Source of the DNA: Scopulibacillus_A cellulosilyticus
GTDB taxonomy: Bacteria > Bacillota > Bacilli > Bacillales > Sporolactobacillaceae
DNA: 64,000 nt
Assembly (NCBI RefSeq): GCF_042665295.1
Contig: NZ_JBHTCO010000007.1
Span: 1-64,000, forward strand
Direction: 5' to 3'
The position numbers and the translations under genes were made by a program. Position 1 is the first letter of the stretch. The number at the start of each line of letters is the position of its first letter. Positions 9,664 to 18,646 of this stretch are shown here, piece after piece. The notes beneath the pieces are model-generated. The model was given only the letters and a program-made list of their open reading frames with translations, did not search any database and was not told the DNA's origin.

Positions 9664-10929
9664 ATGAATTACCAATCCATAGATGAAGCAAATAAAGCAG
9701 TGGTACAAAAGGTTATTGAAGCACAGCCCTTTTTGTTGGATGTTGTTCCGGCAAAAGATGTGATACCTGAGCTCGACGGAAAAGTTTTATTACATGCGGG
9801 ACCGCCTTTAAAATGGGAAAATATGACCGATCCAATGCAAGGTTCATGTATCGGTGCGGCGCTGTTTGAAGGTTGGGCAGCCGGCGAGGATGAGGCAAAA
9901 AGAATGCTTGAAAGCGGAGAAGTAAAATTTATGCCTTGCCACTCGGTCAATGCTGTCGGTCCTATGGGCGGTATCACCTCAGCCAGCATGCCCGTTCTTA
10001 TTGTCGAAAACAAAGTTGATGGGAAACGCGCCTATTGCAATCTGAATGAAGGTATTGGAAAGGTTCTGCGATTTGGCGCATACGGAGAGGAAGTCATTCA
10101 TCGTCTCAAATGGATGAGAGATGTTTTGGGGCCGGCTCTCTCGAAAGCGCTTAAGCAAATTGACGGCGGGCTTAATATTAATGTTATCGTTGCCAAAGCA
10201 ATCACAATGGGCGATGAATTTCATCAACGGAACATTGCAGCATCAGCGCTTTTTTTAAAGGATATCGTGCCTTATCTGCTTACGGCAAATCTCCCGGAGC
10301 AACAATTGCAGGAAGTAACGAAGTTTTTGGCTGACACGGATCAATTTTTCTTAAACATTATGATGGCCACCGCTAAAGTGACAATGGATTCCGCGAGAAC
10401 CATTGAGGAAGGAAGCATTGTTACAGCCCTTTCTAGAAACGGATATGAGTTTGGCATTAAAGTCAGCGGCTTGGGCGACCAATGGTTTACAGCGCCTGTT
10501 AATACACCGGACGGCCTATACTTCAGCGGCTACAGCGCAAATGAGGCTAACCCTGACATGGGCGACAGCGCGATTACGGAAACATACGGCGTCGGCGGTA
10601 TGGCAATGATTGCGGCCCCAGGTGTCACGCGTTTTGTCGGCACAGGCGGATTTGGCGATGCGCTTAGTATCAGTGACGAAATGCGGGAAATCTGCATTGA
10701 TAATAACCCGAACCTTTCAATACCGACCTGGGATTTCCAAGGCGCTTGCCTCGGAATTGATATTCGAAAAGTTGTTGAAACAGGTATTACACCAGTGATT
10801 AATACCGGTATTGCCCATAAAACAGCAGGTATTGGCCAAATTGGCGCTGGTACGGTTCGTGTCCCTCTTGCTTGTTTTGAAAAAGCATTGGAGGCCCTTG
10901 CTGAAAAATACGGTGTCACCGCAGAGTAA
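9664..10929 (+). CDS. allG: DUF1116 protein, oxamate carbamoyltransferase subunit (YlbE/AllG type)
   Basis: 421-residue protein of the DUF1116 family, the size of E. coli YlbE/AllG. It is Gly/Ala-rich with conserved-looking blocks such as MTDPMQGSCIGAALFEGWA, FMPCHSVNAVGPMGGITS and SGLGDQWFTAPVN. It starts at ATG 9664 behind AAGGAGG, 28 bases after fdrA, and the next gene begins two bases after its stop. It is expected to act with the FdrA-like and DUF2877 proteins on oxalurate. No active-site residue can be assigned from sequence alone. Confidence 0.82.
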   Translation: MNYQSIDEANKAVVQKVIEAQPFLLDVVPAKDVIPELDGKVLLHAGPPLKWENMTDPMQGSCIGAALFEGWAAGEDEAKRMLESGEVKFMPCHSVNAVGPMGGITSASMPVLIVENKVDGKRAYCNLNEGIGKVLRFGAYGEEVIHRLKWMRDVLGPALSKALKQIDGGLNINVIVAKAITMGDEFHQRNIAASALFLKDIVPYLLTANLPEQQLQEVTKFLADTDQFFLNIMMATAKVTMDSARTIEEGSIVTALSRNGYEFGIKVSGLGDQWFTAPVNTPDGLYFSGYSANEANPDMGDSAITETYGVGGMAMIAAPGVTRFVGTGGFGDALSISDEMREICIDNNPNLSIPTWDFQGACLGIDIRKVVETGITPVINTGIAHKTAGIGQIGAGTVRVPLACFEKALEALAEKYGVTAE

Positions 10930-10931
10930 AA

Positions 10932-11837
10932 ATGAATAAAAAAGCCCTTTTTTCAAGCCGAGACGTCTCTTGTGTATTAAGCGAACATCCTGACGGAACG
11001 GTGCACAGCGTTTTCGATCATAGTTTTAATGTCCGGTTTAACAATCGTTTGGTTCATATCGGCAGCGCCTCTAATGGACGAGTGCCCTATGGCATCGGGC
11101 TGAGCAAATATGATCTCATGTCATTGCTTGAAACGATTAGAGTAACGAATGAAGTTCATTGGCAAAGAGATCAAATGCAGCTTATTTTTCCAGGAACGGG
11201 TGAATCCGTTTCACTTTATGAATCTAAAAAATTTGATCCTTTTCTTCCAGCTTGTGTTTTTGATAAAGCCATTTTAAAAAGAAACATAAGCACAGCTGTT
11301 GCCATAATGCTGGAGGAAGAATGGGAAGCGGGTTTCGAAGAGGATACTGACGCGTTAGTTGAAGCTGTTTTTTCCTTTTCCCCATGGATGGCGGCCAGTC
11401 CTGTCCTGAAAACTTTAAATGATTTAAAGGCTTTTTTATCCGGATATTCAGATGTTAAGGGCGAAACGCTTATAACGTTTTGGCTGGGCAGGGGAAAGGG
11501 ACTGACACCAAGCGGAGATGATTTGCTTGTCGGTGCACTGGCTATGTTAACCGCTTCAGGGAGATGTCCTGAAGCGTTCAAGAATACATTATATGATTAT
11601 TTAAAATTGTACGGGTTAGAGAGAACAACACAAATCAGTTTTGAATATTTGTGGTATGCCGTACAGCAAAAATTTGCTTCACATGTGACAAATGTCTGCC
11701 AGTCTCTTTTAAGAGATGATCAAGATGACATCTATCAATCAGTCAGAGAATTAAAGAAAGTGGGGCATACCTCAAGTACGGATACGATGATTGGGATTTT
11801 AATAGGATGTCAATGTATCATAGGGGGTAACAAATGA
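10932..11837 (+). CDS. allH: DUF2877 protein, oxamate carbamoyltransferase subunit (YlbF/AllH type)
   Basis: 301-residue DUF2877 protein. The family hallmark LGRGKGLTPSGDDLLVGAL is present near residue 190. In E. coli its homologue YlbF (AllH) is the third subunit of oxamate carbamoyltransferase. The ATG at 10932 is two bases after the previous stop with no strong Shine-Dalgarno of its own, so translation is probably coupled. Its last codons overlap the carbamate kinase ATG by four bases. This tight packing supports a stoichiometric complex. Confidence 0.82.
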   Translation: MNKKALFSSRDVSCVLSEHPDGTVHSVFDHSFNVRFNNRLVHIGSASNGRVPYGIGLSKYDLMSLLETIRVTNEVHWQRDQMQLIFPGTGESVSLYESKKFDPFLPACVFDKAILKRNISTAVAIMLEEEWEAGFEEDTDALVEAVFSFSPWMAASPVLKTLNDLKAFLSGYSDVKGETLITFWLGRGKGLTPSGDDLLVGALAMLTASGRCPEAFKNTLYDYLKLYGLERTTQISFEYLWYAVQQKFASHVTNVCQSLLRDDQDDIYQSVRELKKVGHTSSTDTMIGILIGCQCIIGGNK

Positions 11838-12823
11838 GTAAAACAGTTGTCGTCGCCTTAGGCGGAAATGCGATTCTGCAATCAAAGCAAGAAGGCACAT
11901 ATGAAAATCAATTAAATAATGTTAAAACGAGCTGTAAGTTTCTTGCTAAGCTGGTGACAGAAGGGTACAAACTTGTCATTACTCACGGCAATGGGCCGCA
12001 AGTCGGCAATATCCTTCGCCAAAATGAAGAGGCCGAGGAAGTTGTACCGCCGATGCCAATGGATGTTTTAAATGGCGAGTCACAAGGTTTTATTGGTTAT
12101 ATGATGGTCCAATCACTGTTAAATGAACTCAAACGGCTGGGTCATGAAACATCTGTCGTTAATCTATTAACAAGAGTACAAGTTTCAAAAGATGACGAGG
12201 ATTTTAAAGATCCTTCTAAACCGATCGGCGCCTTCTATTCTGAGGAGGAAGCAAAAGCGCTTGCCGACGAAAGAAACTGGAATATGAAAGAAGACGCAAA
12301 CCGCGGCTGGCGCAGGGTGGTACCATCGCCAAAACCGATTAAAATTCTCGAGGCGCAGGCTATCAAAGATCTTACTGAAGCGGGTCATATTGTCGTTTGC
12401 TGCGGCGGGGGCGGAATACCTGTCATCAGGAAAGAAGACGGCACTTATGAAGGCATCGAAGCTGTTATTGACAAAGACCGGAGCGGCTATAAATTGGCTG
12501 AGGAAGTTAACGCAGATATTTTTATGATCTTAACCGACGTTGACAATGTCTTTATCAACTTCGGCAAACCGGATCAAAAGTCTTTGGAAAAATTGACTGT
12601 TAAAGAGCTTGAAAGCTACATGAATGCCGGACACTTTTCTAAAGGCAGCATGGGCCCGAAAGTGGAATCTGCATTGAACTTTGCTAAGCGCGCCAGTTCC
12701 ACCTCCATTATCTGTTCATTAGAGAAAGTGGATAAAGCGCTGCGCGGTGAGAGCGGAACGATTATTTCAGAAAACATGACCGGCGGCAAGCAACATACTG
12801 GAGGTATTAGGCTTCACGCTTAA
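11834..12823 (+). CDS. arcC: Carbamate kinase (catabolic)
   Basis: 329-residue amino acid kinase family protein; carbamate kinases are about 310 residues. It converts carbamoyl phosphate plus ADP to carbamate and ATP. Motifs: VVALGGNAILQ at the N-terminus, VITHGNGPQVGN, VVCCGGGGIPV, EAVIDKDR, ILTDVDNVFINFG and GSMGPKV. It overlaps the DUF2877 gene by four bases (ATGA), so it is the energy-harvesting last step of the oxamate carbamoyltransferase operon, like E. coli AllK (YbcF). There is no sign of an arginine deiminase neighbourhood. Confidence 0.93.
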   Translation: MSKTVVVALGGNAILQSKQEGTYENQLNNVKTSCKFLAKLVTEGYKLVITHGNGPQVGNILRQNEEAEEVVPPMPMDVLNGESQGFIGYMMVQSLLNELKRLGHETSVVNLLTRVQVSKDDEDFKDPSKPIGAFYSEEEAKALADERNWNMKEDANRGWRRVVPSPKPIKILEAQAIKDLTEAGHIVVCCGGGGIPVIRKEDGTYEGIEAVIDKDRSGYKLAEEVNADIFMILTDVDNVFINFGKPDQKSLEKLTVKELESYMNAGHFSKGSMGPKVESALNFAKRASSTSIICSLEKVDKALRGESGTIISENMTGGKQHTGGIRLHA

Positions 12824-12829
12824 AACGAT

Positions 12830-12860
12830 CCTATATAAAATCCTCTATAGGCTGTTTTTT
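12830..12860 (+). terminator. Possible weak terminator after carbamate kinase
   Basis: CCTATA (12830-12835) / TATAGG (12846-12851) stem followed by CTGTTTTTT. The stem is short, so some readthrough to the permease is possible. Confidence 0.4.
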
Positions 12861-12925
12861 CAAGACACATCACAGATTCTTTTGCTATATTTTACTTGAG
12901 TAAAGTTATAGAGGGCGGTGATCGT

Positions 12926-14281
12926 ATGAAGGAGTTATTGAAAGCAAGCAACTGGATATCAGGATTACAATGGCTTTTCTTTATTTTTGCCAATACGGTG
13001 GTTATACCGATTACCATTGGCGCAGCATTTCACCTGTCGCAAGGAAAAATCATTTTCCTTCTGCAATTTTCGTTTATTACTGTCGGGATTGCCTGTATGC
13101 TGCAAGCTGTGATCGGCCACAGACGAGCAATAATGGAAGGTCAGTCAGGTCTTTGGTGGGGTGTGATTTTAACCCTTTGTTCAACAGCTGCAGCACAAGG
13201 CATTTCCCTTGAAACATTAGGCGGCAGCTTAGCGGTTGGGATTATAATTTCCGGTATGTTGACAATCATCATTGGGTTAACTGGAACCGGGCAGTACTTG
13301 TCTAAATTCTTTAATCCCGCTGTCATGGGTGTTTTCATGTTTCTTTTTGGAGCGAATTTAATTCGTATTTTTTTAAAAGGGATGTTCGGACTTCCTTTTG
13401 GAAATCATGCCGGCAAGGCTGCGATGAATTTACCGGTGACGCTGTTGTCAATTGTTATTGCCATCATTGTTATGGTGATAAGTGTCAAGGCGCCTGGCTA
13501 TATCGCGCGTTATGCGCTTTTGATCGGCATTATCGTCGGGTGGATCCTTTATACCATCATTTTTCATTCCAAGAGCTCATCGGGAGAAGCAGCGTTTCAC
13601 ATTCATTTTTTCCCGCTTGGCAAACCGGCCTGGAATATAGGGATTATTATTACGGCTGTTATTACCGGTCTGCTTAATTTAGCAAATACGTTTGGGGCAT
13701 TAAAAGGGACAGAAGACATGTACCAAACAAAAACAACCAAGAAACAATATCGATTGTCATTGTCTATTTCCGGACTTTTTGTTGGTATCTCAGGCTTTTT
13801 TGGCCTCGTTCCTTTCGCACCTTATGTGTCGTCAATCGGGTTTTTAAATCAAACGCAAATCTTAAAAAGAATGCCGCTCATTATTGGCGGATTGATGTTT
13901 GTCATTATGGGGGTTATTCCGCCAATTGGACATTTTTTCTCGTTACTGCCTTTAAGCGTAGGAAGCGCCGTACTATTTGTTTCCTATTTACAACTGTTGA
14001 ATTCATCATTTCAATTTTTTAAGCAGGTGAGGCTTAACACTGTTAATGTCTATCGGTCAGCCATTCCAATATTTGTAGGCATCATTATCATGACATTACC
14101 CGCTTCAACATTTGATACGCTTCCGAATATGATTCGGCCGATAATAAGCAATGGACTGCTCGTTGGAATTTTGCTCGCACTTATATTAGAAAACTTTTTT
14201 TCATGGGATCATTATGGCTTATCAAAAGAAAAACAGCAATCAGCGGAAGTTTATATGAAGAAGGATTCAAAAGCCAATTAA
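12926..14281 (+). CDS. Nucleobase/purine permease, SLC23 (NAT/NCS2) family
   Basis: 451-residue integral membrane protein with about 12-14 hydrophobic segments. GAGGGCGG sits seven bases before ATG 12926; an in-frame TTG at 12896 gives a longer but poorly supported start. The segment FNPAVMGVFMFLFGANL and a LLNLANTFGALKGTEDMY stretch correspond to the TM8 to TM10 signature region of nucleobase-ascorbate transporters, with the ANTFG polar motif. It most likely imports a purine or ureide compound such as uric acid, xanthine or allantoin to feed the pathway. The substrate is inferred from context. Confidence 0.78.
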   Translation: MKELLKASNWISGLQWLFFIFANTVVIPITIGAAFHLSQGKIIFLLQFSFITVGIACMLQAVIGHRRAIMEGQSGLWWGVILTLCSTAAAQGISLETLGGSLAVGIIISGMLTIIIGLTGTGQYLSKFFNPAVMGVFMFLFGANLIRIFLKGMFGLPFGNHAGKAAMNLPVTLLSIVIAIIVMVISVKAPGYIARYALLIGIIVGWILYTIIFHSKSSSGEAAFHIHFFPLGKPAWNIGIIITAVITGLLNLANTFGALKGTEDMYQTKTTKKQYRLSLSISGLFVGISGFFGLVPFAPYVSSIGFLNQTQILKRMPLIIGGLMFVIMGVIPPIGHFFSLLPLSVGSAVLFVSYLQLLNSSFQFFKQVRLNTVNVYRSAIPIFVGIIIMTLPASTFDTLPNMIRPIISNGLLVGILLALILENFFSWDHYGLSKEKQQSAEVYMKKDSKAN

Positions 14282-14409
14282 ATATTAATGGATAGCAGTT
14301 CTTTAGAATAGGTTGTCTCACGTCTACGTTAAGGATAAGCATTGGCGTACAGAGTTGCAATTATGATATTCAGTCAAGAGATGGAATTTACGAGTAAGGA
14401 GTGTTAAGT

Positions 14410-15459
14410 TTGCGAATACAGAAAGAGGAGCTAAAAGAAATCATGAAGACCAAGCTGCATAAAGCCGGTCTGATTGAAAGGCATGCGGAAATGGTGGCGG
14501 ATGTTCTCGTCCATGCTGATGCAAGGGGTATTCATTCCCATGGCGCGATGAGGGTGGAATATTACGCCGAACGGATTGCAAAGGGCGGAATAAATACAAA
14601 GCCTAACTTTAAATTTGAGAAAACAGGACCATGTACGGCTACATTCGACGGAGATAACGGAGCGGGTCATGTAGCGGCAAAGTTAGCAATGGATGAAGCC
14701 ATTAAAATAGCCAAAGAAAATGGCATTGCAGCGGTTGGTGTCAGAAGAATCAGTCATAGCGGAGCGCTTTCTTATTTTGTTCAACAAGCAGCAAGTGAGA
14801 AACTTGTCGGCATCTCAGTCTGTCAATCGGATCCGATGGTTGTTCCATATGGCGGTGCTGAACCTTACTATGGCACAAACCCGATTGCTTTCGCTGCGCC
14901 AGGCAACGATGATAAATTCATACAATTTGATATGGCAACAACTGTACAGGCTTGGGGAAAAATCCTTCATGCCAGATCGAAGAATGAAAAGATACCGGAT
15001 ACTTGGGCTGTTGATGAAAATGGAGAACCGACAACAGACCCATTCGATGTTAAAGCGCTGCTGCCAATTGCCGGACCTAAAGGATACGGGCTCATGATGA
15101 TGGTTGACATTTTATCAGGGATTCTCCTGGGATTGCCCTTTGGCAGCAAAGTTTCTTCGATGTATCACGATCTTTCGGAATACCGAAATCTGGGCCAGCT
15201 TCACATAGTCATCAACCCGGCATTCTTTACGGGTTTAAGCGGATTTATGAGTGGTATCTCCCAAACAATGGAGGACTTAAATAATATCAAGCCGGCACCG
15301 GGATTTGATAAAGTTTCTTATCCGGGCCAACGAAGTGCTGAAAGAGAGAAGGAGTATCAAGAGAACGGCATTGAAATCGTTGATGACGTCTATGAATACC
15401 TTATTTCAGATACTATTCACAATAATGCCTACGACCAAAAAGATCCTTTTGCAGTATAG
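14410..15459 (+). CDS. allD: Ureidoglycolate dehydrogenase
   Basis: 349 residues if started at TTG 14410, exactly the length of E. coli AllD. TTG is preferred because AAGGAG at 14395-14400 abuts the upstream in-frame GTG at 14401 but is nine bases from the TTG. It belongs to the LDH2/malate dehydrogenase-type NAD(P) oxidoreductases. Visible motifs are DARGIHSHGAMRV, GDNGAGHVAAKLAMDEAI, VGVRRISHSGALSYF with the catalytic-type His, and GTNPIAFAAPG. It oxidises (S)-ureidoglycolate to oxalurate, feeding the oxamate carbamoyltransferase genes upstream. Related enzymes act on malate or sulfolactate; the neighbour allE makes the ureide role likely. Confidence 0.88.
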   Translation: MRIQKEELKEIMKTKLHKAGLIERHAEMVADVLVHADARGIHSHGAMRVEYYAERIAKGGINTKPNFKFEKTGPCTATFDGDNGAGHVAAKLAMDEAIKIAKENGIAAVGVRRISHSGALSYFVQQAASEKLVGISVCQSDPMVVPYGGAEPYYGTNPIAFAAPGNDDKFIQFDMATTVQAWGKILHARSKNEKIPDTWAVDENGEPTTDPFDVKALLPIAGPKGYGLMMMVDILSGILLGLPFGSKVSSMYHDLSEYRNLGQLHIVINPAFFTGLSGFMSGISQTMEDLNNIKPAPGFDKVSYPGQRSAEREKEYQENGIEIVDDVYEYLISDTIHNNAYDQKDPFAV

Positions 15460-15530
15460 AGGGATCATAAGGCCGGACAATATTGTATGAAAGTATAAGA
15501 TAAAAAAACAATAAAAAGGAGAGATAGTTT

Positions 15531-16295
15531 ATGGGCTATCCGCAAGATTTGCTGTCAAACCGTTCAATTATCCAACATGGAAAATTTGCACTGATTACAC
15601 CGGAAGGCTTAGTCAAAAATGTCATTCCTGGCTTTGAAAATTGTGATATAACTATTTTAGGTTCCCCTAAATTAGGAGCAAGCTTCGTCGATTATATCGT
15701 GACCATGCATAAAGGCGGAATGAATACTCAAGGATTCGGCTATGAAGGCGTAGAAACCTTTGTGTATTGCTTGGAAGGCCAAATAAAGGCTTCAACAGAT
15801 AGTGAATCTTTTAATCTTACAGAAGGCGGCTATTTATATTGCCCGCCAGGTGAAAAAATGTATTTGGAAAACTTAGCGGACGGCGATTCAAGATGTTTCC
15901 TTTATAAACAAAAATATCGTCCGCTTGAAGGGCACAAGCCGTATATTGTATCAGGCAACACGAATGACATAGAAGGACAAATCTATGACGATATGGAAAA
16001 TGTTAATCTAAAAGACCTTTTGCCGACTGATGATTTAGGTTTCGATATGAATTTTCATATTTTGACTTTTGATCCTGCCGCATGCCATCCATTTATTGAA
16101 ACTCATGTGCAAGAACACGGCGCTTACCTATTGTCGGGTGAAGGGATGTACAATTTGGACAACAAGTGGATTCCAGTGAAAAAAGGTGATTATATTTATA
16201 TGGGTCCGTATTGTCTGCAAGCTTGCTATGCTGTCGGCAGGGAAAAATTGTCTTATGTATACTCCAAAGACTGCAACCGCGATGCAGTATTGTAG
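15531..16295 (+). CDS. allE: (S)-ureidoglycine aminohydrolase (bicupin)
   Basis: 254-residue two-cupin protein that converts (S)-ureidoglycine to (S)-ureidoglycolate and ammonia. The second cupin (residues ~180-250) carries the Mn-binding pattern: Glu and two His in FIETHVQEHGAYLLSGEG and a Gln in MGPYCLQACYA. The N-terminal cupin lacks such a set, as in known AllE proteins. The ATG at 15531 follows AAAAGGAGAG, and the gene lies 71 bases after allD. It competes with PucG for ureidoglycine, so the cell has two routes to oxalurate. A strong terminator follows. Confidence 0.92.
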   Translation: MGYPQDLLSNRSIIQHGKFALITPEGLVKNVIPGFENCDITILGSPKLGASFVDYIVTMHKGGMNTQGFGYEGVETFVYCLEGQIKASTDSESFNLTEGGYLYCPPGEKMYLENLADGDSRCFLYKQKYRPLEGHKPYIVSGNTNDIEGQIYDDMENVNLKDLLPTDDLGFDMNFHILTFDPAACHPFIETHVQEHGAYLLSGEGMYNLDNKWIPVKKGDYIYMGPYCLQACYAVGREKLSYVYSKDCNRDAVL

Positions 16296-16373
16296 ATAAG
16301 GGCCAGCAGTGATCTTAAGGAATTAATCTTTAAATGGATTTATACAAACATAGAATATTATAAAACTATGGGA

Positions 16374-16405
16374 CAATTGCTTATCCAAAAGCAATTGTTT
16401 TTTTT
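16374..16405 (+). terminator. Terminator after allE
   Basis: CAATTGCTT / AAGCAATTG perfect stem, six-base loop, followed by eight T. Confidence 0.93.
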
Positions 16406-16458
16406 ATCTTCTAAATTTATAATCAATATTATCAGAACTTTTGAAATACGTTAGCCTT

Positions 16459-16473
16459 TTGAAAACGTTAATA
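16459..16473. promoter_or_regulatory. Possible CcpA (cre) site
   Basis: TTGAAAACGTTAATA matches the low-GC Gram-positive cre consensus with one mismatch. It lies between allE and the oxamate amidohydrolase-like gene, where carbon catabolite control would make sense. One near-match can occur by chance. Confidence 0.25.
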
Positions 16474-16495
16474 TATGTCACTTTTCCACGGTATA

Positions 16496-16733
16496 TTTAT
16501 CCCGGAGCAATCGTCCGTAAAACTCCCGCCTAAAAAACTTGAGTTTAAACGCTGAAGTTTAGGCGGGAGTTAACGGAGGTGCTCCTGCGCGATGATATTT
16601 CAAAGAAGTTATAGCAAAGCTCGTCGCAAATTACAAGGGGGTTATTCAAGCAGTGGCTTCGCTAACACCCCGATTTGTTCAACTAACCATTAGTGGGATG
16701 AACAAAACTCCCACTAATGGAAGTTTCACTTTA
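16496..16733 (+). mobile_element. Non-autonomous IS200/IS605-like element (copy 1)
   Basis: A ~238-base non-coding element. TTTAT at 16496 is followed by CCCGGAGCAA..CCGTAAAACTCC, then a left hairpin (ACTCCCGCCTAAA 16522-16534 with TTTAGGCGGGAGT 16558-16570). A right hairpin (CCATTAGTGGG 16687-16697 with CCCACTAATGG 16710-16720) ends in AAGTTTCACTTTATT. A second copy at 30833-31073 has the same ends. Subterminal palindromes at both ends, no terminal inverted repeats and a short 5' TTTAT fit IS200/IS605 relatives without transposase (PATE). It fills the allE to GGT-like gap. Confidence 0.6.
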
Positions 16734-16775
16734 TTCTTTTGGTCCCAATAGATCCTATAAAGGAGATGCAGCGCT

Positions 16776-18389
16776 ATGTTACACTTTGATCCGGATTACC
16801 AGCCGTATACGTCGAAGAGAATGCCAGTTTTTGGCCATAAGGGTATGGTTGCAACCTCGCAAACACTTGCAGCGCAGGCGGGGCTCGGCATTTTAAAAAA
16901 AGGCGGGAACGCTGTTGATGCAGCTATTGCCGCTGCGGCATGCTTAACTGTAGTCGAACCAACGTTTAATGGCATAGGCGGAGATGCTTTCGCGTTAATT
17001 TGGATGGACGGCAAACTGCATGGTTTAAATGGCAGCGGACCAGCCCCTCAATCTATATCTATTGAGGCGTTAAAAAAACGCGGATTTGATAAAATGCCTT
17101 TATTTGGCGTTGAACCGATAACGGTGCCGGGCGCGCCGGCTGCTTGGGGGGAATGTTCAAGACGATTTGGGCGGTTGCCATTGAAAGATGTCCTGCAGCC
17201 AGCTATCGGCTATGCTGAAGACGGCTTTCCTGTTTCCCCCGTCACCGCGCGATTCTGGAAAATATCATACGATAAATTTAAAAAGAATTTAGATCACGAT
17301 CTGGCTAAGCCGTGGTTTGATACGTTTACCGTAAATGGCCATCCGCCAGAAGCAGGTGAAATGTGGTCCTCTCCCGGTCATGCCGAAACATTAAGAGCGA
17401 TTGCCGAAACTGACGGCGAAGCTTTTTATAGAGGAGAACTTGCCAAGACGATATGTGACTTTATAGAGAAACATCACGGATTTTTACGCCCGGAAGACTT
17501 AGCCGATTATCATCCGGAATGGGTGGATCCGGTTTCAGTCAACTACCGCGGCTATGATGTCTGGGAAATTCCCCCTAACGCACAAGGCATCGTCGCATTA
17601 ATGGCTCTTAATATTCTTAAAGGCTATGAATTTACCGAAAAAGAAAGCATAGACACTTACCATAAACAAATTGAAGCTATTAAACTTGCTTTCGCTGATG
17701 GTAAGAAGTATATTGCTGAGCAAAAGCATATGAAACATACAGTCCAATCGCTTTTATCCGAATCCTATGCCGAAGAAAGAAGAAAACTGATTAATGATAA
17801 AGCATTGGATCCGGTACACGGTCAGCCCCCTAAAGGCGGCACCGTTTACTTAGCAACCGCCGATGGCGAGGGAAACATGGTTTCCTTTATCCAAAGCAAT
17901 TATATGCGGTTTGGCTCCGGCGTTGTTATTCCAGGTACCGGAATAGCGTTGCAAAACAGGGGATGTAATTTCTCCCTCGATCCCAGACATGATAATTGCC
18001 TTGCTCCAGGGAAGAAACCGTATAACACGATTATCCCGGGGTTTTTAACTAAAGATGGCACCCCGATTGGTCCGTTCGGCGTCATGGGAGGATTTATGCA
18101 GCCACAAGGACATTTGCAAATGATAATGAACACAATAGACTTCAACCTACATCCGCAAGCGGCATTGGATGCACCGCGATGGCAATGGATGGAAGGAAAG
18201 ACCGTCAAGATTGAATCGACATTTCCCCATCATATTGCCCAGGCATTAGCGGCAAAAGGACACAATATTCAATATGCCCTGGAACCGAACACCTTTGGAA
18301 AAGGACAAATAATCTGGAGAAACCCGGAAACCGGCGTACTAACAGGCGGTTCAGAATCACGAACAGACGGCAATGTAGCTGCGTGGTAA
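16776..18389 (+). CDS. hpxW: Gamma-glutamyltransferase-fold amidohydrolase, probable oxamate amidohydrolase
   Basis: 537-residue Ntn-hydrolase of the gamma-glutamyltranspeptidase superfamily, translated from ATG 16776 behind AAAGGAGA. It has no signal peptide, unlike most secreted GGTs. The N-terminal half shows KKGGNAVDAAIAAAACLTVV and FNGIGGDAFALIW. The self-processing Thr is expected in GGTVYLATADGEGNMVSF, which departs from the usual TTH nucleophile motif of GGT. Klebsiella HpxW, of nearly the same length and fold, hydrolyses oxamate to oxalate and ammonia in ureide breakdown. The gene follows all genes making oxamate, so HpxW is the best reading. A glutathione-type GGT is the alternative. 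Confidence 0.68.
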   Translation: MLHFDPDYQPYTSKRMPVFGHKGMVATSQTLAAQAGLGILKKGGNAVDAAIAAAACLTVVEPTFNGIGGDAFALIWMDGKLHGLNGSGPAPQSISIEALKKRGFDKMPLFGVEPITVPGAPAAWGECSRRFGRLPLKDVLQPAIGYAEDGFPVSPVTARFWKISYDKFKKNLDHDLAKPWFDTFTVNGHPPEAGEMWSSPGHAETLRAIAETDGEAFYRGELAKTICDFIEKHHGFLRPEDLADYHPEWVDPVSVNYRGYDVWEIPPNAQGIVALMALNILKGYEFTEKESIDTYHKQIEAIKLAFADGKKYIAEQKHMKHTVQSLLSESYAEERRKLINDKALDPVHGQPPKGGTVYLATADGEGNMVSFIQSNYMRFGSGVVIPGTGIALQNRGCNFSLDPRHDNCLAPGKKPYNTIIPGFLTKDGTPIGPFGVMGGFMQPQGHLQMIMNTIDFNLHPQAALDAPRWQWMEGKTVKIESTFPHHIAQALAAKGHNIQYALEPNTFGKGQIIWRNPETGVLTGGSESRTDGNVAAW

Positions 18390-18397
18390 TAACCGAT

Positions 18398-18431
18398 ACT
18401 CAAAAAACCCTTTGAAAAGGGTTTTTTGAGT
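18398..18431. terminator. Bidirectional terminator
   Basis: ACTCAAAAAACCCTTT / AAAGGGTTTTTTGAGT nearly perfect inverted repeat. T-rich in both directions, seven bases past the stop of the preceding gene. Confidence 0.9.
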
Positions 18432-18471
18432 GAAAAGTCGCACATAAAAGCGGAAAAGTCGCACATAAAAG
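18432..18471 (+). repeat. Two-copy tandem repeat
   Basis: GAAAAGTCGCACATAAAAG occurs twice head to tail (18432-18450 and about 18453-18471). Non-coding, just after the terminator. Confidence 0.8.
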
Positions 18472-18646
18472 GAGAAAGCCTGCATTCCAATGGCTGGTCG
18501 CATGAAAAAAGATCCTTCCAGCAATTATTTTCTATTGTAACTTAATTAAGTTTGACGAAGGGACATTTTCCGTAAGATAATTATAATATTGGATTGAATA
18601 TTTCCAATATGTATAAAATTAGAGCTTTTAAAAGGGATTTGATTAA

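Noticed and set aside
12824..12925. Expected purine riboswitch before the nucleobase permease
   Set aside because: The gap is only about 100 bases and lacks the conserved purine riboswitch core.
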